NCBI RefSeq assembly: GCF_963678845.1 | Contig: NZ_OY787466.1 | Coordinates: 372,001-436,000, forward strand | Length of the DNA stretch: 64,000 nucleotides | Direction of reading: 5' to 3' | Source of the DNA: an uncultured Bacteroides sp. | GTDB taxonomy: Bacteria; Bacteroidota; Bacteroidia; Bacteroidales; Bacteroidaceae | Part shown: positions 8,286 through 18,026 of the stretch, in pieces | Layout of the letters: each line of letters begins with the position of its first letter | Position numbering within the stretch: the first letter of the stretch is position 1 | Position numbers and translations under genes: made by a program | The notes under the pieces: model-generated | What the model saw: the letters and a program-made list of their open reading frames with translations, nothing else | What the model was told of the DNA's origin: nothing | Database searches by the model: none

Positions 8286-11246
8286 ATGAAAATCTTTAAA
8301 TCTATTTTATTGGTGGGTATAATGTTACTATGTGGACCTATTGTGTATGGTCAAGTATTATTAACCGAAAGCGAAAATAAAGTTGATGAGTTCACTCTTA
8401 TTGGAACGAATAAGAAGTCATGTCTGTATTATGATAGACAGGATTTTGAAGTTGTAAAAAAGGTAGCCCGGCTATTTAGTAATGATGTACGATTAATAAC
8501 TAATCAACCTGTAACAATAGGAGACGCAGAAGAGAAAATGGCTTCAAATAGCATTATTGTCGGAACATTAGGCTACAATAAACTTATAGATCAACTTATT
8601 GCTAAAAAGAAACTGGATGTAACTTCTTTGAAAGGTAAATGGGAAAGCTTTCATATGGAAGTAATACTCAATCCATTCCCAGGAGTTAAAAAAGCATTAG
8701 TGGTTGTTGGAAGTGATCGTAGAGGAACAGCTTATGGTTTGTTTTCCATTTCAGAAGCAATTGGAGTTTCTCCATGGTATTGGTGGGCAGATGCTCCTGT
8801 TGCCAAGCAAAAAGAGTTATGCATTAAGGTTCAAAAAATGACATCTAATGAACCTACAGTCAAGTATCGTGGCGTATTTATCAATGATGAAGACTGGGGA
8901 TTGCTTCAATGGGCTAAAAAGAATTTTGAGAAAGAACGTGGCAATATCGGTCCTAAAACCTATGCTAAAGTTTGTGAGCTTCTTTTGCGTTTAAAAGCAA
9001 ACTATCTTTGTCCTGCTATGCATGAAGCTTCCACTGCCTTTAATAAAATTCCTGAAAATAAATTGGTTGCAGATAGCTTCGCTATCGTAATGGGATCTAC
9101 TCACTGTGAACCATTATTATTTAATAATGCAAGTGAATGGAATAAAAAAACAATGGGAGAATGGGATTATGTAAATAACAAAGGCATGATCGATAAGGTA
9201 CTGAAACAAAGAGTTATTGAAAATTATCCATATGAAAATGTTTATACAGTAGCTTTAAGAGGACTTCATGATAAGGAAATGAGTGGAAGTAATGATATGA
9301 ATGAGCGTATAAAGACTGTTAGTGACGCTATAACTACTCAAAGACAGTTTTTGACTGATATAATAAAAAAGCCGGTTAATGAAATTCCACAGGTTTTTTT
9401 CGCTTACAAAGAGGTTTTGGATGTCTATAATGCGGGTCTTAAACTACCGGATGATGTTACAATCATTTGGGCAGATGATAATTATGGTTACTTAAAACGT
9501 TTAAGTAATCCTAATGAACAGAAGCGATCTGGCCGTTCAGGAATTTATTATCACGTTTCCTATTTAGGTAAACCACATGATTATTTATGGATGAGTACTA
9601 TTTCTCCAGCAGTGATGTATGAAGAACTTCGTAAAGCGTATGACACAACAGCAGACCGTGTTTGGTTATTAAATGTTGGTGACATAAAATCTTGTGAATT
9701 CTCAATGAATTTATTTTTGTCTATGGCTTATAATATCAATTCTTTCAATTATGATAATATCTATACTTATCAGGCACATTGGTTGGCTGGAATGTTTGGT
9801 CAAGAATATTATAAGAATTTTCTGGACATCACTACAACATTCTATAATCAAGCCTTTTCTCGCAAACCGGAACTTATGGGATGGGGATACCAATGGTCAA
9901 CGGATAAATATGGTAAAGAACGAAATACAGATACTGATTTTTCATTTACCAATTATCGTGAGGCAGATACTCGTTTGTCAGAATATAACCGTATCGGATC
10001 GATGGCTGATTCTATTTTGAAGAAACTTCCAGAAGAAAAAAAGGCTGGATTCTATCAATTGCTTTATTATCCGGTGAAAGGATGTGAGCTAATGAATAAA
10101 ATGGTTCTTTATGGACAGAAAAATCGTTGGTATTCATTGCAGGGAAGAGCAGCAACAAATCAATTAAACAAAGAAGTGAAAATCTATTATGATAGTTTGC
10201 AAGTGATAACCCAAGGATATAACTCTTTATTGAATGGTAAATGGAATCCAGTAATGACAACAAAACAAGGGTTTGCAGCTTCTTATTTTGAATTACCGAA
10301 ATTAAAAACTGTTGCTTTACCAGAGATGCCTTCATTAGGAATACAGGTAGAAGGAGAAGATATAGTAAAAGGGAAAAGTAGTTTTCATTCTCTACCCGCA
10401 TTTAATACATATTTCCGCCAGTCTTATTATTTTGATATATTCAATAAAGGTGCTTATGTATTATATTGGGATATTAAAACCTCTGCAGATTGGATTTTAG
10501 TTGATAAGAAAAAGGGAACAACAAAATTGGAAGATCGTATCTTAGTATCTATTGATTGGAATAAAGTGCCAGCTGGAGAGCGAATCTCTGGAAAAATTGA
10601 AATTACAGGAAAAAACGCAGGAAAAGACAATGTTTATATTTCTGTTTTTAATCCTTCTTCACCCTCATTAAAAGAAATGGACTCATTATTTGTTGAGCAT
10701 AATGGATATATATCCATTAATGCTACTGATTTCCATAAGAAAGTTGAAAATAAAGAGATAGAAGTTAAACTCATTCCTAATTTAGGCTTTGAAAATGCTT
10801 CAATACAGCTTGGTAATCCTGTAGCACCCGCTCAAAGGACAGCTAGTAGTATTGTTCCCCGTGTTGAATATGACTTTTACACCTTCGAGCAAGGCTCCGT
10901 AGATGTGTATACTTATGTATTACCCACATTTACTCTGAGTACAGATAGGGGATTTGCAGGCCATGAAGCCACAAACATTGAGACAAAATATGGCGTATGT
11001 ATTGATGACGGTCCGGTGATGAATCCTTCCACATCTTCTTTTGAGTATGCTCAAATATGGTATGAAAGTGTGTTGAAAAATTGCCGGATAAATAAAACGA
11101 CATTGCATATTAATGAACCGGGCAAACATACTTTAAAAATTTTATGCGGAGATCCAGGTACTATTTTACAAAAAGTGGTTTTGGATTTTGGTGGCATGCA
11201 ACGTTCTTATATGGGACCTAAACCGACCAAGAAAAATAATTTTTAA
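8286..11246 (+). CDS. Secreted GH115 alpha-glucuronidase
   Basis: 986 residues with a signal peptide (MKIFKSILLVGIMLLCGPIV, ending YGQ). The family signature VKYRGVFINDEDWGL lies around residues 190-205, followed by the PAMHEAS and ALRGLHDKEMSG regions of the barrel and a long C-terminal beta domain ending in GDPGTILQKVVLDFGG. Length and motif order fit GH115, which removes alpha-1,2-linked glucuronic or 4-O-methylglucuronic acid from glucuronoxylan and, in some members, from arabinogalactan-type chains. It probably acts in the periplasm. It is about 560 bases upstream of SusC and has no good promoter immediately before it, so it may depend on the promoter at 7604-7637. Confidence 0.92.
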   Translation: MKIFKSILLVGIMLLCGPIVYGQVLLTESENKVDEFTLIGTNKKSCLYYDRQDFEVVKKVARLFSNDVRLITNQPVTIGDAEEKMASNSIIVGTLGYNKLIDQLIAKKKLDVTSLKGKWESFHMEVILNPFPGVKKALVVVGSDRRGTAYGLFSISEAIGVSPWYWWADAPVAKQKELCIKVQKMTSNEPTVKYRGVFINDEDWGLLQWAKKNFEKERGNIGPKTYAKVCELLLRLKANYLCPAMHEASTAFNKIPENKLVADSFAIVMGSTHCEPLLFNNASEWNKKTMGEWDYVNNKGMIDKVLKQRVIENYPYENVYTVALRGLHDKEMSGSNDMNERIKTVSDAITTQRQFLTDIIKKPVNEIPQVFFAYKEVLDVYNAGLKLPDDVTIIWADDNYGYLKRLSNPNEQKRSGRSGIYYHVSYLGKPHDYLWMSTISPAVMYEELRKAYDTTADRVWLLNVGDIKSCEFSMNLFLSMAYNINSFNYDNIYTYQAHWLAGMFGQEYYKNFLDITTTFYNQAFSRKPELMGWGYQWSTDKYGKERNTDTDFSFTNYREADTRLSEYNRIGSMADSILKKLPEEKKAGFYQLLYYPVKGCELMNKMVLYGQKNRWYSLQGRAATNQLNKEVKIYYDSLQVITQGYNSLLNGKWNPVMTTKQGFAASYFELPKLKTVALPEMPSLGIQVEGEDIVKGKSSFHSLPAFNTYFRQSYYFDIFNKGAYVLYWDIKTSADWILVDKKKGTTKLEDRILVSIDWNKVPAGERISGKIEITGKNAGKDNVYISVFNPSSPSLKEMDSLFVEHNGYISINATDFHKKVENKEIEVKLIPNLGFENASIQLGNPVAPAQRTASSIVPRVEYDFYTFEQGSVDVYTYVLPTFTLSTDRGFAGHEATNIETKYGVCIDDGPVMNPSTSSFEYAQIWYESVLKNCRINKTTLHINEPGKHTLKILCGDPGTILQKVVLDFGGMQRSYMGPKPTKKNNF

Positions 11247-11565
11247 CCTGTTCTTATATGTGTAATTAAGGGACAATTATTACAAGTATTGGTGGAGTCT
11301 TGAGATTATGATCTAACTGAAAGATGGAGTTGTTTGACAACACCAGTGCTATGTTCGCATGGGAGTATCAGAAAAGAACAACCCAATTATTAAAAGAGTG
11401 GAATTTGGCATTAATAAATTTTTCTATATGGCAGAGTTTAATGCCCGTTCTATTTTACCTGAATTTTTCAAGAGCATTTTAGTATACTGCTTAGATCTTT
11501 CGTAAAATGGAATTAAATATTCACAAATTATAATTAAGTAAGCAAATACCATATAAATATATTCA
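11247..11565. other. Intergenic region between GH115 and the SusC promoter
   Basis: About 320 bases without a recognisable gene. A short open stretch around 11340-11470 looks mildly coding but I could not match it to a family. Confidence 0.5.
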
Positions 11566-11643
11566 GAGGCCTTTTTCTGAATATATAATTGCATAGATTG
11601 AAGAGATTGTTGCACTTTCCTTCATGTGAGAAGACTATTTTTG
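11566..11643 (+). promoter_or_regulatory. Promoter of the susC operon
   Basis: Contains TTGC (11610-11613), a 22-base spacer and TATTTTTG (11636-11643), matching the Bacteroides -33/-7 arrangement. A conserved upstream word (AATTGCATAGATTG, about 11587-11600) is shared with 7583-7596 and may be a regulator site. The predicted leader to the SusC ATG at 11805 is about 150 bases. Confidence 0.65.
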
Positions 11644-11804
11644 CGTCAAGAATAGTTGATCTTGTAATCTTAATTTCGGTTTATAAAAGTTGTTGTCTAT
11701 GATGTGAATTTTTAAAACTTATTTTTTAAAGCATCAAGTTATTGTGTTTATGTTAAAAGCGAATGCTTAGTTCGCATAGTTTTTTTAAATTTAATACTAT
11801 AAAA

Positions 11805-14800
11805 ATGATTAAAAAATTATTGCTTTTATTTTTATCTGTCCTTACGATGACTGCCTATTCGCAGAACGTAGCTATAACAGGACAAGTTGTGGATACCGGG
11901 AACATGCCGTTAATTGGCGTGAATGTAGTAGTGAAAGGCACTGCAACAGGTTCTATTACCGATATTGACGGTAATTTTTCATTGAACGGAAAGAAAGGAC
12001 ATACACTTGTCTTTTCTTATATTGGTATGACTTCCCAAGAAGTTATTTTTAAAGGTTCTCCATTGCACATAGTGATGCAGGATAATGCTAAATCGTTGGG
12101 CGAAATTGTTGTGGTAGGCTACGGTACGATGAAGAGAAAGGATGTAACTGGTGCTGTTTCACATATTGGAAAAGAAGTTTTGCAGACTAAAGTCGCAACA
12201 AATGTTGTTGATTTCTTGACAGGAAGTATTGCTGGTGTTAATATTAGCCCTTCAAGTGGCGCAGCTGGTGGTGGTTCTATTGAAGTTCGTGGCCCAGCTT
12301 CTTTAAAAGCTTCTACTTCTCCTTTGATTGTTTTGGATGGTGTTATATTTTATGGTAATATGGCCGATATTAATCCTAATGATATTGAAAGCATCGATGT
12401 GCTAAAAGATGCAAGTTCTACAGCTATATATGGTGCTAAAGGTTCAGCTGGTGTTATTATGATTTCCACTAAAAGAGGTACCACGAGTAAACCTATAATT
12501 AATCTTAGTGCTAATATAGGTACAGCGCAATCACAGTTTTTACCAAAGTTAGCTACGCCGGAGCAGTATATTCAAAGGCGTTCTGATTATTGGAAGACTA
12601 ATGATTACTTTTTACCAGGTAGCCAACAACATGGGGCGGGATATTATGATAATCCTAACAATTTGCCAGAAGATGTGACTCAAGAACAATGGGCTAATTA
12701 TGATGCTTCTTTCTCTGGAGACTATGTTGGAACATGGATGACCCGTCTAGGATTTAATCCTTTGGAAATAGATAATTATAAAGCGGGAAAAGTTGTTGAC
12801 TGGCAGGATCTTGTTTATAAATCAGGTTTAAGACAGGATTATAATGCCTCAGTTTCGGGTAAGACGCCCAATACGAATTATTACATGTCTCTAGGCTATA
12901 CAGATAATGAGGGCTTTCAGGTAGGAGATCAATTCCGTGCAGTCAGAGCTCGTCTTAATTTGGATACAGATATTACAAAATGGTTGAAGGTTGGTTTGAA
13001 TGCACAATTTGCCAATAAAGGAACGGATCAGATTAGTGTGGATGCTGGAAGTTCCAGTGCAATGAGTCCTTTTGGTAGTGTATATGAAGATGATGGAAGT
13101 ATTAAAGTGCGACCTTGGAATGATAATAGGGTTTCGAATCCTTTGTTGGCACGATCTGTTGACGATAAATTTTATAGAACACAGAACCTAACATCAACAG
13201 TATATGGCAAGTTGACTCTTCCTTATGGAATTAGCTATCAAACTAACTTTAATGTTCGTTTTGGTTGGATAAAAGATTATTATTTTAAATCTGACGTAAA
13301 TCCAGGTGTAGTAGCTGGGGGAGAGTCCACTCGCCGTGATTACTCCGATTACGAATGGAGTGTTGATAACATGTTGAAATGGAATCATACGTTTGCTGAC
13401 ATTCATAATGTAGATGCAACATTTGTATATACTGCTGAAAAATTTCAATCTTGGGAAAGTACTGGAAATAATGAAGGTTTTCAGCCTAATGGTACATTGA
13501 GTTACCATGGCATTCAGGCAGGTATTAATCCTGTTGTTAATTCCAATGATGAGATGCAAACAGGAAATGGTATGCTGGCACGTTTAAATTATTCTTTGAT
13601 GGATCGTTATTTGTTTACTGCTTCTGTACGTCGTGATGGTTTTTCTGCATTTGGACAGAATAGTCCGTATGGTGTTTTTTCTGCTTTTGCTGCAGGATGG
13701 CGTATCTCGGAAGAGAAATTTATGAAAAAGTTAAGCTTTGTTGATAATTTGAAGTTACGTTTATCTTGGGGACAGAATGGTAATAGAGACATTGGTCGTT
13801 ATGCTGCTTTTTCTCGTTTGACAATAACAAATTCAATTCAAGATGGAGTAAATGTGAAAGGCGTGTATCCTTCTAGTTTGGCTAATAATGATTTGAAATG
13901 GGAAACGACAAGTGCTTTCAATTTTGGATTGGACTTTGGATTATTCAATAACAGATTGAGTGGTGTAGCTGATGTCTATTTTAATAAAACCACAAACTTA
14001 TTGATGGACCGCTCTATGCCTGCAATTACTGGATATGGAAGTGTAGCTACAAACTTAGGACAAATAAATAACAAAGGAATAGAATTGACTTTGACAAGCG
14101 TGAATGTTAGCATCCCTAAAGTGATATCTTGGAGCACTTCATTTATTTATTCAATTAATAAAAATACAATAAAGCATTTGTATGGTAAAATGATTAATGT
14201 TTTAGATAATAAAGGTAATGTTATTGGACTGTGTGAGGATGATGATGTGCAAAATGGTTGGTATATCGGGCATGGAATTCGTGATGTTTATGACTACAAA
14301 TGGCTTGGTGTCTGGCAGATGGGTGAAGAGTATGAAGCAAACAAATATGGTAAACAACCTGGTGATCCTAAACTTCTTGACGTCAATGGAGATGGTGTAG
14401 TTAATACAAGTGATAAAGTATGGCTAGGTTCGAGTGATCCCCGTTATAGAATGTCTCTTCGTAGCGATTTGAGATTGCTTAATTGTATTGATTTCTCATT
14501 TGTTCTTCGTGGAGAATTTAATTATCTTGGGATAGATAATTTAGCTAGAAATGAAGATAATCGTTATTTTGAAAGTGCTAATTCCACTTGGACAGAATAT
14601 TGGACTCCATGGAATCCTAATAGCGAATATGCCCGTTTGGGTGCTGACTGTTCAAATCCAACAGTGAATATTTATAAGAAAAGAAATTACGTCAAAATGC
14701 AGAATATGTCATTAGCTTATATATTCCCTCAAAAGCTTTTAAGTAAACTTATGATTGAGAATTTAAAACTGAGCTTCAATGTGGATAATGCATTTGTTTT

Positions 14801-14882
14801 ATCAAAATGGAGAACTTCTGACCCGATGACCAAAGGTATAACTCCCCGTATCTTCACGTTTGGAATAAATATGACCTTGTAA
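11805..14882 (+). CDS. susC-like: SusC-like TonB-dependent outer-membrane glycan importer
   Basis: The open frame starts at 11763, but the ATG at 11805 begins a clean signal peptide (MIKKLLLLFLSVLTMTAYSQ), giving about 1025 residues. A regulatory beta domain (ITGQVVDTGNMPLIGVNVVV) is followed by EIVVVGYGTMKRKDVTGAV, then the plug (TSPLIVLDGV, IDVLKDASSTAIYGAKG, GVIMISTK) and a long 22-strand barrel ending FTFGINMTL. This is the barrel half of a SusCD pedal-bin importer, powered by TonB, that moves oligosaccharides into the periplasm. SusD follows after 35 bases. The gene is preceded by a well-formed promoter at 11610-11643 and is probably controlled by a regulator sensing the released sugar. 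The nearest candidate in the window is the HTCS at 34836. Confidence 0.96.
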   Translation: MIKKLLLLFLSVLTMTAYSQNVAITGQVVDTGNMPLIGVNVVVKGTATGSITDIDGNFSLNGKKGHTLVFSYIGMTSQEVIFKGSPLHIVMQDNAKSLGEIVVVGYGTMKRKDVTGAVSHIGKEVLQTKVATNVVDFLTGSIAGVNISPSSGAAGGGSIEVRGPASLKASTSPLIVLDGVIFYGNMADINPNDIESIDVLKDASSTAIYGAKGSAGVIMISTKRGTTSKPIINLSANIGTAQSQFLPKLATPEQYIQRRSDYWKTNDYFLPGSQQHGAGYYDNPNNLPEDVTQEQWANYDASFSGDYVGTWMTRLGFNPLEIDNYKAGKVVDWQDLVYKSGLRQDYNASVSGKTPNTNYYMSLGYTDNEGFQVGDQFRAVRARLNLDTDITKWLKVGLNAQFANKGTDQISVDAGSSSAMSPFGSVYEDDGSIKVRPWNDNRVSNPLLARSVDDKFYRTQNLTSTVYGKLTLPYGISYQTNFNVRFGWIKDYYFKSDVNPGVVAGGESTRRDYSDYEWSVDNMLKWNHTFADIHNVDATFVYTAEKFQSWESTGNNEGFQPNGTLSYHGIQAGINPVVNSNDEMQTGNGMLARLNYSLMDRYLFTASVRRDGFSAFGQNSPYGVFSAFAAGWRISEEKFMKKLSFVDNLKLRLSWGQNGNRDIGRYAAFSRLTITNSIQDGVNVKGVYPSSLANNDLKWETTSAFNFGLDFGLFNNRLSGVADVYFNKTTNLLMDRSMPAITGYGSVATNLGQINNKGIELTLTSVNVSIPKVISWSTSFIYSINKNTIKHLYGKMINVLDNKGNVIGLCEDDDVQNGWYIGHGIRDVYDYKWLGVWQMGEEYEANKYGKQPGDPKLLDVNGDGVVNTSDKVWLGSSDPRYRMSLRSDLRLLNCIDFSFVLRGEFNYLGIDNLARNEDNRYFESANSTWTEYWTPWNPNSEYARLGADCSNPTVNIYKKRNYVKMQNMSLAYIFPQKLLSKLMIENLKLSFNVDNAFVLSKWRTSDPMTKGITPRIFTFGINMTL

Positions 14883-14917
14883 TCTGATAGAATGAATAAA
14901 CAAATAAAGATTTTCAA

Positions 14918-16717
14918 ATGAGAACAAAAAAATATATAGTTAAGGGGTTAGCAACTTGTTTAATGGTAGCTAGCTTATCGGCTTGTGTAGATCTAGAGCC
15001 TAAGCCGATGTCTTTTTTAACGCCGGAGAATACTTTTGTAGATAAAAACGGTTTGGAAACGTTGCTTTGTCTGTGCCGTAAACAGATGAACTTTGAGTGG
15101 TTTGGAGATGCTTTTAATGCATCAAACTGTGAAACATTTTCTGTGTACGAATATGCATGGTCAGATATGGCTGTGATGGGAGGACCTGAAACAAAGGAAA
15201 TTCATAATATGGAAACTCAGTTGACTCCTACTACTAATGAAAGTTTGCATCTTCGTTATTGGAGTTTTGGATGGAATGGTATTAAATATGCCAATACTGT
15301 GATTAGTCGTGTGCCTAAGGCTTCTGGCATTAGTACAGAGGAAGAAAGAAATGCCCTACTTTCTGAAGGTTATTTCCACCGTTCATATTGGTATTATTTA
15401 CTGGTAAATCAGTTTGGAGATTTACCCTTAATATTAGATGAAATTACTGAACCGAAATTGGATTTTTATACTGTTTCTAGGAAAACTATTCTTGCACAGC
15501 TTAAAAAAGATATGGAATTTGCAGTGCAATGGTTACCAATAGATGCTCCACGTGGCAGTGTTAATAGAGCAGCTGGTGAACATCTGTTGGCTAAAATATG
15601 TCTTTGCACTGGTGATTTTCAGGAAGCTATAGATGCTACGACTAGGTGTATTAATAATTATGGATTACACTTGATGACCGAACGTTTTGGTGTTAATGTG
15701 TCAGATAAGACTAAAGATTTGTTCAATGATCTGTTCCAAGAAGAAAATATTAGTCTTGCGGAGAATAAAGAGGCTATTCTGGTAGGTCAAGAACGTTTTG
15801 GATTAGAAGGATGTTCTTCAGCTAGTGGCTCAAATCGTAAACGTAATTTCTGTCCTCAGTGGCATGCTGGAAGTAAAGTGAAAACACCGGATGGCAAGCA
15901 GGGAACAACAGATGCATCGGGTATTTACGGTGGGTATGAAGAGTTAGAAAATTTGGGAAGAGGTCTTGCTAAGGTACGCCCAACAAATTATGCTCAATAT
16001 ACACTTTGGAATAATTGTAGCAGTGATTTGAGACATAATTCTAACAATTGGTTTGACAAGTCTCGAATTTATTATAACCGTCCTGCTGCGAACGGTGGTA
16101 GTAGCAAATATTTTGGACAACCTGTAAATCCCATTTATGTAACTGACACAATGCGTTGCTATTTTTCATTTCCTATTGTGAAAGTGTTAATTGATAAAGA
16201 TGATATAAAAGCTGGTGGAAATGTTCCTGTAGGTGGCTTTACTGACCAGTATATATTCCGTCTTGCTGAGACTTATTTGATTAGGGCTGAGGCATATTGG
16301 TGGTTAGGTCAGATGGACTTGGCTAAAGAAGATGTGAATACAATTCGTCGTCGTGCTCAAGCACCGGAGTTAGGATCTGTAACACTGGATGATATTTTGG
16401 ATGAAAGAGCCCGTGAGTTATATTTGGAGGAACATCGCAAGACTGAACTTACACGTATTGCTTTTTTAATGGCAGAAAAGGGTTTGGATGGTTACTCTCT
16501 GGAGAACTTCTCTACAAAGAATTGGTATTACGATCGTATTATGCAAAAAAACAACTTCTTCTCACAACAATATTATTATTCGACAAATGCTTTTATAATG
16601 AAGCCGTACCATGTACTTTGGCCAATTCCGCAAAATGCTATTAAGTCAAATACCCAAGGTCATATCAATCAAAATATTGGCTATGATGGTGCCGAAGATA
16701 ATATACCAGTTAAATGA
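14918..16717 (+). CDS. susD-like: SusD/RagB-family glycan-binding lipoprotein
   Basis: 599 residues beginning with a lipoprotein signal (lipobox LSAC, Cys about residue 23). The N-terminal part contains SFLTPENTF, typical of SusD, and the helical TPR-like scaffold includes RAEAYWWLGQMDLAKEDVNTI, LDERARELYLEEHRKTEL and YHVLWPIPQNAI near the C-terminus. It forms the lid over the preceding SusC barrel and binds the glycan at the cell surface. The 35-base gap to susC and 18 bases to the next gene indicate one transcript. Ligand specificity cannot be read from sequence. Confidence 0.95.
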   Translation: MRTKKYIVKGLATCLMVASLSACVDLEPKPMSFLTPENTFVDKNGLETLLCLCRKQMNFEWFGDAFNASNCETFSVYEYAWSDMAVMGGPETKEIHNMETQLTPTTNESLHLRYWSFGWNGIKYANTVISRVPKASGISTEEERNALLSEGYFHRSYWYYLLVNQFGDLPLILDEITEPKLDFYTVSRKTILAQLKKDMEFAVQWLPIDAPRGSVNRAAGEHLLAKICLCTGDFQEAIDATTRCINNYGLHLMTERFGVNVSDKTKDLFNDLFQEENISLAENKEAILVGQERFGLEGCSSASGSNRKRNFCPQWHAGSKVKTPDGKQGTTDASGIYGGYEELENLGRGLAKVRPTNYAQYTLWNNCSSDLRHNSNNWFDKSRIYYNRPAANGGSSKYFGQPVNPIYVTDTMRCYFSFPIVKVLIDKDDIKAGGNVPVGGFTDQYIFRLAETYLIRAEAYWWLGQMDLAKEDVNTIRRRAQAPELGSVTLDDILDERARELYLEEHRKTELTRIAFLMAEKGLDGYSLENFSTKNWYYDRIMQKNNFFSQQYYYSTNAFIMKPYHVLWPIPQNAIKSNTQGHINQNIGYDGAEDNIPVK

Positions 16718-16735
16718 TTAATATAAAAGAATTAT

Positions 16736-17770
16736 ATGAAAAACAAATATGTATTACTAGCTTTTGCTCTCATGGGGAGTTTAATGTCTTGTTCTGAAAG
16801 TGACAAATTAGTAAAGGAAAAATTCGTCCACCCTTATTCGAATCCATTAACTAATTTTAGTTCGGCAGATCCTTCTGTATTAAAAGTAACTGATCGATTA
16901 TTTTATACATATTGTACAAATACAATCATTCGTAAATCAGAAGATTTGATTAATTGGACTGATGCAGGCCCTATGTTCTCAACAAAACCTTCGTTCGTTA
17001 CAGATAGTGGAGCAGCAGTATGGGCACCGTCTATTCAGAAAATAGGAGACAAGTATATGTTGTATTATGCAATGTCTGCTATGGGAAAACCCGAAACAGC
17101 TGGTATCGGGACAGCTTATGCTGATACCCCTGAAGGTCCTTTCAATATAGACAAATCTGTTGATGGTAAGGGTAAATTATTTTCTTCTGCTGAAATTGGA
17201 ATAAGAAACTCTATTGACCCTTGCTTCTTTGAAGAAAACGGCCAAAAATGGTTGTTCTGTGGAAGTTTCAATGGCATTTATGCTGTAAAACTGTCCGATG
17301 ATGGAATGAATGTAGCTCCTGACCTTGCAACAGCTAAAGCTGAAAAAATTCAAATTGCAGGTGATGCTTTTGAGGCATCATATATTTATAAGCGAGGCGA
17401 TTATTACTATTTGTTTGCATCTGTTGGCGCTTGTTGCAGTTCAATGTTGAGTACTTATACTACAGTTGTTGGACGCTCTACTTCTTTGTTAGGCCCGTAT
17501 GTAAATAAGAAGGGAGAGAGTATGCTTGATAATAATTATGAAATAATAATTAAGGCTAATGATCGTTTTGTGGGTCCAGGACATAATTCAGAAATTATTC
17601 AAGATAGTGAAGGTAATGATTGGATGTTATATCATAGTTATGATAGACAGACTCCTAGTAAAGGACGCTATTTGATGATTGATAAAATTGTCTGGGAAGA
17701 TGGCTGGCCTAGTATTGCGAATGATAGCCCATCGAGTGAGGCTGAAGCGCCTGTTTGTAAACAGAATTGA
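16736..17770 (+). CDS. GH43 arabinanase/arabinofuranosidase-like lipoprotein
   Basis: 344 residues with a lipobox (SLMSC). The five-bladed propeller of GH43 shows the three catalytic acids: Asp45 (SADPSVLK, general base), Asp161 (SIDPCFF, pKa modulator) and Glu213 (FEASYIY, general acid). WAPSIQKIGDKYMLYYAMSA and GPGHNSEII are typical of endo-arabinanase or exo-arabinofuranosidase subfamilies. It resembles the GH43 at 42624-43631 through most of its length. It is co-transcribed with susC/susD, so it is likely a surface or periplasmic enzyme trimming arabinose (or xylose) from the imported glycan. Confidence 0.92.
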   Translation: MKNKYVLLAFALMGSLMSCSESDKLVKEKFVHPYSNPLTNFSSADPSVLKVTDRLFYTYCTNTIIRKSEDLINWTDAGPMFSTKPSFVTDSGAAVWAPSIQKIGDKYMLYYAMSAMGKPETAGIGTAYADTPEGPFNIDKSVDGKGKLFSSAEIGIRNSIDPCFFEENGQKWLFCGSFNGIYAVKLSDDGMNVAPDLATAKAEKIQIAGDAFEASYIYKRGDYYYLFASVGACCSSMLSTYTTVVGRSTSLLGPYVNKKGESMLDNNYEIIIKANDRFVGPGHNSEIIQDSEGNDWMLYHSYDRQTPSKGRYLMIDKIVWEDGWPSIANDSPSSEAEAPVCKQN

Positions 17771-18026
17771 TCTTAATTGAGAATATTTTATAGATGGTTT
17801 CCCTGCTATAAACTCTTAGTTTATGGTAGGGGAACTGTTGAAATTTAAATAACATTCTGATAATAAAAGAATGTTGTTGAGCTATTTTCTTATGCATCAA
17901 TTTCGCTAACAATAAAGAAAAGCAAATCCCGAATTGTGGTTACAATGACTATAATCATACTTAATCACTTTTGATAGGCTTAAATTGAATTGTCCTGATT
18001 AATAGTGGTAGTTTATCTATTGAAGA
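17771..18026. other. Intergenic region with two weak hairpins
   Basis: Two inverted repeats lie here: CCCTGCTATAAACT with AGTTTATGGTAGGGG (about 17800-17832, imperfect) and AACATTCT with AGAATGTT (17851-17875). Neither has a strong T-run, so they may attenuate rather than end the susCD transcript. No good TAnnTTTG box precedes the next gene; CACTTTTG near 17970 is only close. Confidence 0.4.

Noticed and set aside
11763..11804. Upstream ATG as the start of SusC
   Set aside because: The 14 extra residues precede a perfect signal peptide beginning at 11805 and would spoil it.
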